64,000 nucleotides of DNA from Rhizopus sp. PT2906 (lineage: Eukaryota > Mucoromycota > Mucoromycetes > Mucorales > Rhizopodaceae), in assembly GCA_025529335.1 (NCBI GenBank), contig JAMYHX010000143.1, forward strand, positions 1 through 64,000, given 5' to 3'. A program made the translations under genes and the position numbers. The notes below the pieces were generated by a model. It did not search any database. It was not told where the DNA came from and was given only the letters and a program-made list of their open reading frames with translations. Positions 11,231-21,588 of the stretch are shown piece by piece; within the stretch, counting starts at the first letter, position 1; each line of letters starts with the position of its first letter.

Positions 11231-13148
11231 ATGTTGGAGTTATCCTGGCAAGACTGGGCCTGCGTATTTGTGGGAGCTTTTGTAAGCTACCACGTACTCA
11301 ATTGGTTAACAACTATGCCTCCAAAAAAGTTTACTGTTCCTGTACCTGAAGGTAATGATGACATTTATATAATTGTATTACTAAGGCACGATGCTTTATT
11401 AGCTGCAAATCCTAGATGGAAAGGAAAAGTACTTGAGAATGCCACGATTAGAGTAAGATGATCTTATGTAGAATGTGTGCATGTACAAACCACAAATATA
11501 ATAGGATATGAAAGACCCTTCAAATATGATCTGTTATGACCCTTCTACTGGTTACCATTTAGACACCATTCCGTCACCTGCAGCTACAAAAGTCAAGGAA
11601 CTTTACGAACGTACATCAAGTGCTCAACTTGAGTGGTCTAAAACATCATTTGAAGAACGTCGGGCAGTCCTTCGTTCATTATTAGACTTTATTTTGGAAA
11701 ATCAAGAGGTGATCTGCCAAGTTGGATGCAGAGATACCGGAAAGACAAGTAACATCAATTAGGATATTAGTTTGCAATATTTTACTCATCAGAATCTATT
11801 AGTGATCGACGCATCCTTAGGTGAAGTTATTACCACTTGCGCCAAATTACGCTGGACTATTGATAACGGCGAATCTGTTTTGGCAGATGATTATAGAAGC
11901 CCTGGATTGATGATGATGTATAAAAATGCCAAAATTGTTTATCAACCTATGGGTGTTGTGGCTGCTTTAGTCAGTTGGAACTACCCTTTCCATAACGCGA
12001 TTGGTCCTGTCATTTCTGCTTTGATGTCTGGTAATGGTATCATCGTTAAATGCTCTGAATATGTTGCCTGGTCTTCGAGATATTACGAATCTATCATCAA
12101 GGCCTGCTTGGCTGCTCATGGTCATAATTCTGACCTTGTTCAATTTGTTAGTGGATTTGCTGATGTGGGAGAAGAAATCGTTCGATGCGGTGTAAAGCAT
12201 GTGACCTTCATCGGTTCTCCTGGCGTTGGTAAATTGGTCCAAAAGAATGCCGCAGATCACCTTGTTCCTTGTGTGCTCGAATTGGGTGGTAAAGATTGCG
12301 CTATTTTGCTAAAGGATGCTGATCTTGTTCAAGCTATTCCTGTTTTGATGCGCGGTGTTTTCCAAAACTGCGGTCAAAACTGTATTGGTATCGAACGTAT
12401 TATTGTTGCTGAAGAGATTTATGAAAAGGTGGTTGATGAGATGAACGCTCGCATCGGCTCACTCAGGCAGGGTTCCGTTTTGACAGATGGTGAAGGCGTA
12501 GACTGTGGTGCAATGACAATGGGCAATCAATTTGAAAAGCTCGAAGGACTTGTTCAAGAAGCTGTCTCTCGTGGCGCTCGACTTTTGCGCGGCGGAAAGC
12601 GCTACAATCATCCTGTACACAAGCATGGTCAATACTTTGAACCTACTCTTCTGGTAGATGTTACGCCTGATATGGCTATTGCCAACAATGAGACATTTGC
12701 ACCTATTATGGTCATTATGAAGCATCGTGGTCCTGATGATGCTATCCGTATCGCTAATGAATGCCCCTATGGTCTTGGTTCTTCTGTCTTTTCTGCTGAT
12801 AAAGCATTAGCCGAAAGCATGTGTCTACGTCTGAAAGTGGGTATGGCTAATGTAAATGATTTTGCTGTCAATTATCTCTGCCAAGGTCTTCCTTTTGGTG
12901 GTGTTGGTATTTCTGGTTATGGACGCTTTGCTGGTCCCGAGGGCCTTCGTGGATTGTGTGTTCCAAAAGCAATCACGACTGATCGTATTCCGGGTGTCAA
13001 GACGCCCATTCCTCCCATCTTGGATTATCCTATTGGCAGTGCTGCCAAAGGCTGGACCTTTGTTGAATCTCTTGTCAACTTGGTTTATCATCCTGAAGTA
13101 CCTGCTAAAGTAAGAGCCTTGGTTGGCCTTGCTAAAACTCAACTCTAA
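11231..13148 (+). CDS. MSC7: Membrane-anchored aldehyde dehydrogenase, Msc7 type
   Basis: Four exons, 11231-11351, 11403-11452, 11505-11748 and 11803-13148, give 586 residues. The N-terminus has a transmembrane anchor (WACVFVGAFVSYHVLNWL), followed by a complete ALDH fold. Key elements are visible: the cofactor-site text VSWNYPFHNAIGP, the glycine motif FIGSPGVGK, the general-base Glu in VLELGGKDCAI and the catalytic Cys in NCGQNCIGIER, plus the late motifs NNETFAPI and LPFGGVGISGYGRF. Yeast Msc7 is an ER-associated ALDH-like protein named from a meiotic sister-chromatid recombination screen; its substrate is unknown. The anchor plus the long C-terminal tail after the ALDH core support this subfamily rather than soluble ALDHs. 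It converges on HYM1. Confidence 0.88.
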
Positions 13149-13266
13149 ATGATTATATATGACACATGAATAATAATTTTATGTGTGTAATAGCAAAAGT
13201 AATAGTAAATAACGGCAATAGTTTCTTTTCTTTTTTCTTTTTTTTATTATTTCTGAATCGTGTTTC

Positions 13267-14601
13267 TTATTCCTGAACTGGCTGTAATTCTTGGATTTGT
13301 TTGATAAGAAATGCCTTTTCATCATTAAACTGTTCATCGTCTTGTCTATCATTGTGGAAGTTTCCAAGGAAATGAATTAGCTTTTCTTGGTTCTTTACCA
13401 AGATATCCACAATGGGTTTAGTCTTGTGAGGATTTGCGACAAACACTTTGAACACATGGAACGCTTCAAATTGAATGTTTCTGCTACGGTCTCGTAATAG
13501 ATTCATCATCAACTTCAAGTTATCTGCATTACTGATATAGCGAGTCATGACAGTAAAGTTGGTTCTATCCAGCAATATTTCTCCCAGTAGCTTATATGCG
13601 CCATTATTATATGCACTTTATCGTCTTTAATTTTTTGCTTACCTTTAAAGACTGTCTCTTGGTAACATAGTTTTCAGACTGTAATAACTTTCTATAATGG
13701 TCAAAGAACTAAAAGCTTGTTTTGTTCAACTTGGTTTATAATCAAAAGAAGAAGATGACTTACATCGTCATAATTCATTTCTAAAAAGTCTGCAACCATT
13801 GCCTTGTGTCGTGTCAGAATTTCCTTGAATGAGGCAAATGCGTCTGAAGCAATATCGAAGGTACTCATTTCAACATATTCAAAGAATTGATAAAACTTGC
13901 TTGAATAAAGGATAATCTTGGCCAACGCTTCATGACGAATACATTCACGCAAGATCAGACCACAATTTAGAGCAACCTCAGGCTGTTCATATCTTTATAG
14001 ACCATTAGAACCTTGTTTGTTTTTTGGTTTGACTTTACCCTCTTAACAAGTTGAAGAGAATTTCTTCTCTTGCACAAATGTGTTCCACTGTAGGCCATCG
14101 AGAACCAATTTGTCTTCTCAACAGGTTATTGAATATCTGTGCAACATCTTTTTTTGCCTATAAACACATAATAGAATGAGTTCAGGACTATTATGTTTAT
14201 ATATGCCTACCTCAAATTCAAATTTCTGAATATTCAATACAAGTAGCTGTAGTAAATCTGTTCTATAAACCTCTTGAGCTAACTGAGCAACAAGGTCGGG
14301 ACTAGGATCATGGTCTATATATATCAAGAAAAAGAGAGAATAATGAATATATAAAGCTTTCTTTCTCCTTTTTGTTTGATATAACCATCTTCTCCATAAA
14401 GTATATTCTTCATCGATACCAAATACTTGGATACTTCTTCGGCTGCCTTTTTAAGTTATATCAATACACGCTTCTTTCGTGTTCTTATATTTGTTTTACC
14501 TTTCGTTTGTCGGGTCCGTCCAACTTGTAAATGGCATCTTTAACGTGCTTCACAAGGTCATGCGGCGTCTTTTGCTTTGTTTTGAAAATATTGAAATTCA
14601 T
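13267..14601 (-). CDS. HYM1: MO25/Cab39-family scaffold, Hym1
   Basis: Seven exons, 14601-14500, 14446-14386, 14314-14211, 14157-14039, 13992-13764, 13708-13643 and 13590-13267, give 334 residues, the standard MO25 length. The protein is all alpha-helical repeats. Recognisable segments are the start MNFNIFKTKQKTPHDLV, the helix RQIGSRWPTVEHICAREEIL, SSKFYQFFEYVEMSTFDIASDAF, NYVTKRQSLKLLGEILLDRTNF and NIQFEAFHVFKVFVANP. MO25 proteins activate germinal-centre kinases. In fungi Hym1/Pmo25 works with the Kic1/Nak1 kinase in the RAM/MOR pathway that controls polarity and cell separation through an NDR kinase. The NDR-kinase partner MOB2 is also in this window (30874-31702). It is followed 143 bp away, on the same strand, by the GYF gene. 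Confidence 0.92.
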
Positions 14602-14721
14602 TAGAGAAAAAGGGAGGTTGTTTTTATGTGTGAAAGAAGGTTAAAAGAAAGAAAAAGAGACTGAAAAGGGTGAAACTAATTTTATTTTGCACCAGAGAAC
14701 TGAGATTAAACAAACAGCAGT

Positions 14722-14743
14722 AAAAAAAAAAAAAAAAAAAAAA
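14722..14743. repeat. A homopolymer between the GYF stop codon and HYM1
   Basis: About 20 consecutive A residues on the plus strand immediately 3' of the minus-strand GYF stop codon. Confidence 0.85.
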
Positions 14744-14744
14744 A

Positions 14745-17700
14745 TTAAGCCATGGTCTTCTTCTTGTTCTTCTTGGTCGTCACCACTTTGAAGTCATCAT
14801 CATCCTCTTCTTCTAATCCAGCAAGAACAATATCTGTTCTTCCTGCAATATCTGCTTTTCTACGACGCATGAATTCTTGAGCAAATCTTTTACCATCAAT
14901 TCTAAGAGAGTTGGCATAAATGACATCTTCAATAATTTCTGCAGAACTACCATCCACTGGGAAGGAGAGTAGCATTTCTAATATCTCGTCTTCATTCACA
15001 CCAGAGTTTAATCCTCTCAATGCCTTTCTGCACCAACGACGGAAATCTTCACTTGGACCACGGGCAACAGGTGCACGAACGGCTGGTTTAACAGGTTCCC
15101 ATTTCGTAGGTTCCTTTACGACAGGAGCGGGGGCTGGAGCGGGGGTTGGTGCTGGTTTAGGAGCACGAACGTGGGAGACAGTGGTCCAGCCTTCATTGCC
15201 AGTAGAAGGGATTGCTGTAGAGGCGACAAGAGGTTTAGAAGAAGCAACAATAGAAGCAACAGTAGGTGTATCAGCCTTGACAGCTTTAGTTGCGTTCTTT
15301 TTCTTCATGGCCAATTCTTCTTCCAACTGAATTTCACGTAACGTCTTCTTGGGGGCACTGTTGACAGCAGCAGACCACACAGCCGTGGAACTAGTCGTGC
15401 CATTAGCGGGTGTTACAGTCTTGTTAGGAGCAACCACTCCCCATAATATCGTACTACTGCCACTGCTGCTTGAAGTATGGATTGGCACTTCAGGAACTAT
15501 CTCCTTTTTATTCTGAGCATTCTTTTCTTCCATTTCCTGAATCTCACGCAAAGAGAGAGGCTTTTCAACCACGGGTTGAGACCAGGTTGAAAGGGATGTT
15601 ACTGTTGTTGTCGTAGGAGAACTTGTTGAAACCCAAGTAGAAGCTGTGGACGTGGCCTTGGCTTGCTTTTCTTTCTTTTCTTTTGCAATTCTCATTTCTT
15701 CTTCTTGAATTTCTCGAAGTGAGATTATAGTTGTTTTAGGAGCAACAACAGCAGGAGTCTTTGTTTCAACCTTTGCCTTGGCAGGAGCTGTCTTTGGTTT
15801 GACAGGTTCAGTGGCTTTGACTGCTTCCTTGACTTTTTCCCTTTCCATTTCCTCTGCTTGAATATCAGTAAATGATTCAATAATGGGCTTAAACTTGGGT
15901 TTTTCAGCGGCCTTTTTAGGTGACGAAGGTGCTCTAGGAGATTGGGCGCCAGGTGCTTTGGGTTGGAATTCATCTGTAACCTTGGAAGGTAGAGCACTTG
16001 CTCCAATAGTTCCCCATGGACTGGATGGCGCGTCAGAGGCTAAAGGAGTGCCAGGAACTGATCCCCATCCACTACCACCTGTTAAGATATTGCTTGTTCT
16101 CAAGACAGGAGAGGCATGACTGCTCCCAATAGGATCAAGTGAAATGTTCTTTAATGTGTTTTGAAGTGATGTAGGTGACACCTGTGTCTTTTCCGTTGGC
16201 ATCTGTACTTTGTCATGCTCAAATGATGCTACTTGTTCCTGCTGCTGTTGTTGTTGTTGCAGTAGGGGTTGGGAAACTGGAGCTAGCGGTGCTTGTTGTG
16301 GCTGCTGTTGTGATGGATGGTGCTCAGCTAATTTCATTTGCTGAAACTGCTGTTGCATTTGCATCATTTGCTGTTGTTTTAACATCTGCAAGTAATGCTG
16401 CTGTTGCTGCTGTTGACCGATTTGGTCGTTCATAACGCGCTGATACTCGAATAGGCCAGGGGTACTGGCTGTAGAACCAAACACTGGATTCAACCCTGGC
16501 TGTTGCTGCTGTTGTTGCGCAATGAAGGGTGAAAGGCCAAGAGGTGCTGCTCCAAGAGGACTACCCGCAGTTGGCGCGTTACCAAACAAGTCTGAAGACT
16601 GACTTAACCAGGCTGGAGAGCCTAGAGGTTGAGAACCATTGTTCCATCGATTGTTGTTCAACAAAGAGCCTCCGAACGAACTGTAAGGGTTTTGGTATAA
16701 TGGCGAGGGAGTAGATCCGCTCAAAAAGCTGTCGATAATACTTCCTCCGGGGGTTGTAGGCGCGCCGAATGGCATATATTTGTCGCTTCGTCCAAACAGT
16801 CCTTCTGAGGATCCAAAAACATCAGGAGCCGCAGCTGATGGTCGAGGAGTCAAGAAAGGCTGATCATCATTACCCACTTTTTGAATAATTGTCATTAGCG
16901 GCTCAAACACACTTTCATCATCACGACGAAGGAGAAGAGTGGGTGTAAAGAATCCAGCCTTATACCATTCTTGCATTTCATGAGCTTCAAAAGGCCCTTG
17001 CACTTGACCAGAAGTATCACGATAGAACCACTTGATATCCTCTGGTTTTCTGACAGGAGGAATGCCAGGTGGAGTTGACAGACCGGCTGTTAAATCGCCT
17101 GCAAAACTAGATCTGAAGGGCGATTCATCCTTAAAAAATTCACTATTCAGCGGCCCGTTATTCATCGACTTGGACCAGGGCGCATCTTCCTCTGCCTTTC
17201 CAAAAGGTGAAGCCAAATCTTCAGTTTTCTCCTTCTTTTTTAATAAATCTAAAAAAAAAACAAGGTTTAACTAGAGGGAATCTAACCATAAAGAATAACG
17301 TTACCATTGTCATTATTACGTCTAAACGATGGCTCCTTTGAGAAATAATCGCGACCTTGTGATATGTTAATAAGCGTCCTTGATTAACAGTTCATACATT
17401 ATACCTTTACGTCCAAATCTATTAGGTCCATTTTCAGAAAGGGGACTGTTGTTGTTGTTGTTGTTGCTGTTGTTGTTATCATGACACATACGATGTCTCT
17501 TGTCAACGATACGACGAGTGCTTTCGACATGAACAGGTCCAGCAAGAAGCTGCGCAATCATCAGAATGAAGCCCTTTCTCTCAGTCTTTCTTTCTTACCT
17601 TTTTTTCTATTTCAGTCAATTCGTCAAAAGCTAATGGTGGTAAGCTCTCCTCGACAGTCACATACTCATGTTGTTGGAAATCAGAAGGTAATTGAGGAGA

Positions 17701-17917
17701 TGGCTTATACAAGCTAAGCATGTACTCTTTGGAATATTTAAAAGCATTTATATTGTTCTCTTCAAAAGGTAAATCAGTGAGAACACCATTGTTGTTGACA
17801 TTTTTAGAGAAACCTCCACGCATCCTAAATGAAAATTTTTTTGACGTTTTGATAAGTTGTATTTGTTAAAGTTATACAAGCTTACCATTCAGGGCCGAAA
17901 TTCAAGTTAGCAGACAT
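14745..17917 (-). CDS. GYF-domain protein, GIGYF/Smy2-Syh1 orthologue
   Basis: Five exons, 17917-17886, 17824-17599, 17549-17405, 17355-17305 and 17248-14745, give 985 residues. The GYF domain is at about residues 210-265 (WFYRDTSGQVQGPF, MQEWYKAGFF), which binds proline-rich PPG-phi peptides. The N-terminus (LNFGPEWMR, then FKYSKEYMLSLY, then PPLAF) is collinear with animal GIGYF1/2, where the second segment binds the cap protein 4EHP. The middle is rich in Gln (CAG/CAA repeats, 16230-16515), and the long Ser/Pro/Lys tail contains several copies of a LREIQ-EE-like motif (SLREIQEEEMR, SLREIQEMEEKN, TLREIQLEEELA). The C-terminus ends with a Lys-rich tract. Members act in mRNA repression, decay after ribosome collision and COPII-linked processes. 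N-terminal and GYF assignments are firm; the exact pathway is inference. Confidence 0.87.
16233..16515. repeat. CAG/CAA (polyglutamine) repeat blocks in the GYF gene
   Basis: Several blocks of CTG/TTG triplets on the plus strand encode runs of 5-8 glutamines in the minus-strand GYF protein. They explain the leucine- and valine-rich spurious frames on the opposite strand. Confidence 0.85.
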
Positions 17918-18157
17918 GTTTAGTATAAGTAAGTTTGACAATAAAGTTTAATAAAAGCTTCTTGTAAATATAAAAAAGGAGGAGGAAGATTGTTATTACT
18001 TTTGGTTAAAAAGTATAGAAAAAAGAAAAAGAGAAAAAAACCAGTGTGTGTGTGTGTTTTAACCTAAATTGAGACAGTCGAAAATTGATTCAAGCGCCGT
18101 TTAACTAACAAAGAGTGACTTTGCCTACAACTCTTTCTCTCTTTTTTATTTTTTTTC

Positions 18158-19377
18158 ATGTCATTTTCAAGAGATCAAGGATTACGTGAAGTACAAGAGT
18201 ACTTGAGTAAAGAAACAGACAAGGAACATTACGATCCTTATCAGGATCAAGATGAAAGACGTCGTATAAGAAAAGCATATAGAGAATTGACAGAAAAGAC
18301 GCTAGGTAAGTTGAGATTGATTTTAAAAGATAATATAACTCATTACAAGTAGAAATGAGAAGAGAGCTTACAGCATCCTCTACAAAGGATTTGATGTACA
18401 ACATTATAGACAAGACGAATGTTTTATATCGGTCAGGTAATAACATTCACCTTGACCTTTGCATATATTAACCATCTTTTCTAGTCAAAAACCCACAAGA
18501 AGCAGTGCTAGATGCCAGATTATTAGCTATTCAAGCTGACATGAACACGCAGAAGGCGAGAAATTTAAAGATTGGCTCAGATACACTTGTAAACATTGAT
18601 GGATTTGTATCCAAAGTCATTGCATTCTCCAGGAACGGCGTTAATCATATAGAAGATAAAAATCTTGACTGGGAACATATAGGAAAAAGAGCCATGAGCT
18701 ATGGTAAAAGGGCAGCTACTATGGACTTTATGTAAGGTTATATTTTAAGAAAGAAAGTAAAAACTTATCTCGCTCCTAGGTTGGGTCCACTCGCAGTTGA
18801 ACAAAAGCAAATAAAAAAGACAAAGCAAACTCGTATCACCAAGAACAAAGAAGACTTAGTTGTCCCAACTAAGGCAAGTTATATACGCATACACGCGTCT
18901 ATATGGATTGCATATATTTATCAGTTATAATAATAGCTTAAAGAAGGCGACCTTCAGCAACAAGAAAACGAAACATCTAAAAATGTCAATGATATTTACA
19001 AGATTCTAACTGAAGTCGAACCCATCAATTATTTCAAATTTGTCGTCAATCCTGAATCATTTTCTCAAACTGTCGAAAACATATTTTATGTCTCGTTTCT
19101 GGCAAGGAAAGCGGTTGTTGGCATCAGTATAGAGAATGGACAGCCAGTATTGAGTAAGCAAAATTATACGGATCTCTACTCTATACTCACTTATACACTA
19201 GGCACAAGAAACCCACCTACTGTAGAGAATTTAGACGACGTTGTGCTTAAAAAACAAATTGTTGTAGGAATAGGTATGAAGGAATGGAGAGAAATCATTG
19301 AGACGTACAAGATCACTACTTCCTGTATTCCGACAAGAGAGAAAAAACAAGATTTAGCTGGTAGCAAGTGGTATTAA
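18158..19377 (+). CDS. NSE4: Nse4 kleisin subunit of the SMC5-SMC6 complex
   Basis: Six exons, 18158-18305, 18353-18436, 18485-18731, 18780-18873, 18937-19153 and 19202-19377, give 321 residues. The N-terminal kleisin part includes RRIRKAYRELTEK and a helix with NPQEAVLDARLLAIQADM. The central part has LDWEHIGKRAMSYGKRA. The C-terminal winged-helix domain is marked by INYFKFVVNPESFSQTVENIFYVSFLARK, split here only by description, and by VGIGMKEWREIIETY. Nse4 bridges the Smc5 and Smc6 heads with Nse1/Nse3 and is needed for recombinational DNA repair. The fourth intron is best read as GC-AG (donor GCAAGT at 18874). An in-frame GT-AG alternative exists a few bases downstream. It converges on COQ8 with 182 bp between stops. 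Confidence 0.9.
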
Positions 19378-19559
19378 CGATGCCTGACTTCATGTACACA
19401 TTATCACCGCTTGACTATGTCTTGATTATGTAAATAGAATGCTCTCTTTTTTTTTGCGAATTTGCATATTGCATGTACATAACATTACCTTATAAATAAA
19501 ATCAATAGTGGACTCAAACATAGATTCTTTTTTATACATGCTATTTTTATTGTTTTCCT

Positions 19560-21538
19560 CTAATAAAAGCGTCCTTCAACTTCCTCTTTCCAGACTGCTT
19601 TGGTATCAAATTTGCTTCCAAGCTTTGTGCAAAGTAAAAATGCTCCAGACAACTTCTTATGTAGACCATATGTCTCGTCTGGTGGAGGTGTCAGACGATG
19701 ACGAAGCATGACTGGAATCGTCTCTCGTACTCTTCCAGTAATAGTTTGACTCGAAAAATCAAATACATCTGGTGCTGTCTTTCTAAATGGCTCACCCAAC
19801 ACCATGACACTATCAATATGTGCATTGCGCATTACTTCTGTTTCGTATCCTGTTACGAACCCTAATTCTTCTGAATACTTCCACACTCCTTCGCGGTCAT
19901 TGTTGGCGGCAGACGAAAGGATACGTCCATACTTGTTCAAAAAGTCCTTTGAATATTCTCTGCATGCTCCAAAATCTAATAACTCAATCTGGTTTTTGTT
20001 ATAAAAGAAGTTGGACCAGTTGGGATCTGTTTGCATAAATCTAAATGAAAACACTTCACGAAGACACAGGCGAAGCAATCGTTCACCTAGCTGTTATTGC
20101 ATGTTAAACATTATAGAGCAAAAAGAGAACAAAAGAGACCTACCTGGTTGCGTAATTCCTGAGATTCCTCAGTTGCCTTACTGAGAACTCTACCAAATAG
20201 CCTCTCGCTTACAAGTACACGCTTTGTTGATATATCTTTATAAACTGTTGGCACCTTGTATCTATTATCTCCTTCTAGCAGCTTTTTAAATTTGATCGCA
20301 TTGTCAGCTTCTCGTTCATAATCGCATTCCCAAGCAAGTTCTTCCTTTGTGACTCTGATTGTGTTATCCAAGTATAGACCTCTGGGAAGGAGATTACTAA
20401 AGGTGACAAGCGCTTTTAAACTACTCAGGTCACTATCAATTGATTCAGCTACACCTGGATACTGAATCTTGATAACTACTGGCTGATCATTGGAAGCTAA
20501 TGTTGCAGCGTGAACCTGTCCGATAGATGCTGCAGCAATAGGAACAGGATCAAAATCCTTAAAGTATGTCTTCCAATCGCTACCTAGTTCATTAGCCATG
20601 ACGTGTTCCATTTGCTTCCTTGGCATATAGTTTGCACTATCATGTACTCTAAGCAGTACTTGTTCTAATTGAGGTGGCAATCCACTTGATTTATCACTAG
20701 TTGATTGAATGCCTTGTATACTCAACATTTGACCCATCTTGAGGGCAGCACCACGCATACGAGATAACTTTTCGACAAGTCTATTTACATTGCTTTCACT
20801 TAACAGAACTGAGCCTATCACACAACAGCCATATGAGCTTATTTTCATACACTATTATTTTTTTTTTTATGTACCTGAATTTTGGTTGGAAATACCAGTA
20901 GCTCGCTTTAAAGATTCATTCATGGCGCCTAAACCCATGCTAGTCGCTAAAGTGCCATAGTTCCAAAGTCTACTCAAGCGTGACGTAGGGATACGGGATT
21001 CTTTCAATTGTCTTCTTGTCTCAGGTACCTGTGGTTCAGCTGGCTTTTCTATGAGGGGATCAGCTTGTGTCTCTTTTATAACAAGGTCTACTTTAGCGTC
21101 CTCAACCAAGTGCTGTTGCTTGTTTATTGATATTTCACTCATTTGTTTTGTATTTGTAATAGTAGTCTGAGCCTGAGCTACAGTGTTGGAAGTAGTTGGG
21201 ATTGATGTCGTGTTATCTTGGACAGCAAGATTATTAAAGGGCACTTCGATCATTTCCTGTTGTTGTTGTTGTCTTTCAGGGCTGTTTTCTATTTGGACTT
21301 CTTTTATTATAGGAGTAGGATTCAACAAACTCGAAGTTTTTACATGCTGACATACTGAAGAAGCTTGGCTTGCTAATGCAGAAGCACTCACTTTCGAGAC
21401 TGCACTTGTCAAAACATAGAGATCGACTAAATTACGAGCAAGTGACATATTATGCAAGATAAATTGACAGGCCCCGCGCAAAATAGAAGAAGCTTTTTCA
21501 TTTGTGACGTTGAACCGCAGCGCCTGACGATATGACAA
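19560..21538 (-). CDS. COQ8: Coq8 / ADCK3 UbiB-family atypical kinase; 5' end unresolved
   Basis: Three exons, 21538-20875, 20814-20144 and 20090-19560, keep one frame for about 620 residues. Diagnostic UbiB features are present: an N-terminal segment SRIPTSRLSRLWNYGTLA, the KxGQ motif in RGAALKMGQMLS, the alanine-rich nucleotide loop in PVPIAAASIGQVH, the lysine in VVIKIQYPG, and the catalytic NFFY and DFGACREYS segments. Coq8 is a mitochondrial matrix ATPase that supports the coenzyme Q synthesis complex. No ATG opens the frame at 21538, where the codon is TTG, directly preceded by TTTTTTTAG, which resembles a 3' splice site. The first in-frame ATG is at 21448. An upstream leader exon overlapping GCN1 on the other strand, or initiation at 21448, are the options. 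Confidence 0.9.
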
Positions 21539-21588
21539 GCTAAAAAAAGAAATTTTTTGCCCTTTATCCTTCCTCTGTAAATATTTAT

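Noticed and set aside
14920..16714. Several plus-strand frames of 60-136 residues across the GYF gene
   Set aside because: They are shadows of the minus-strand gene, whose codon pattern and GYF domain are clear.
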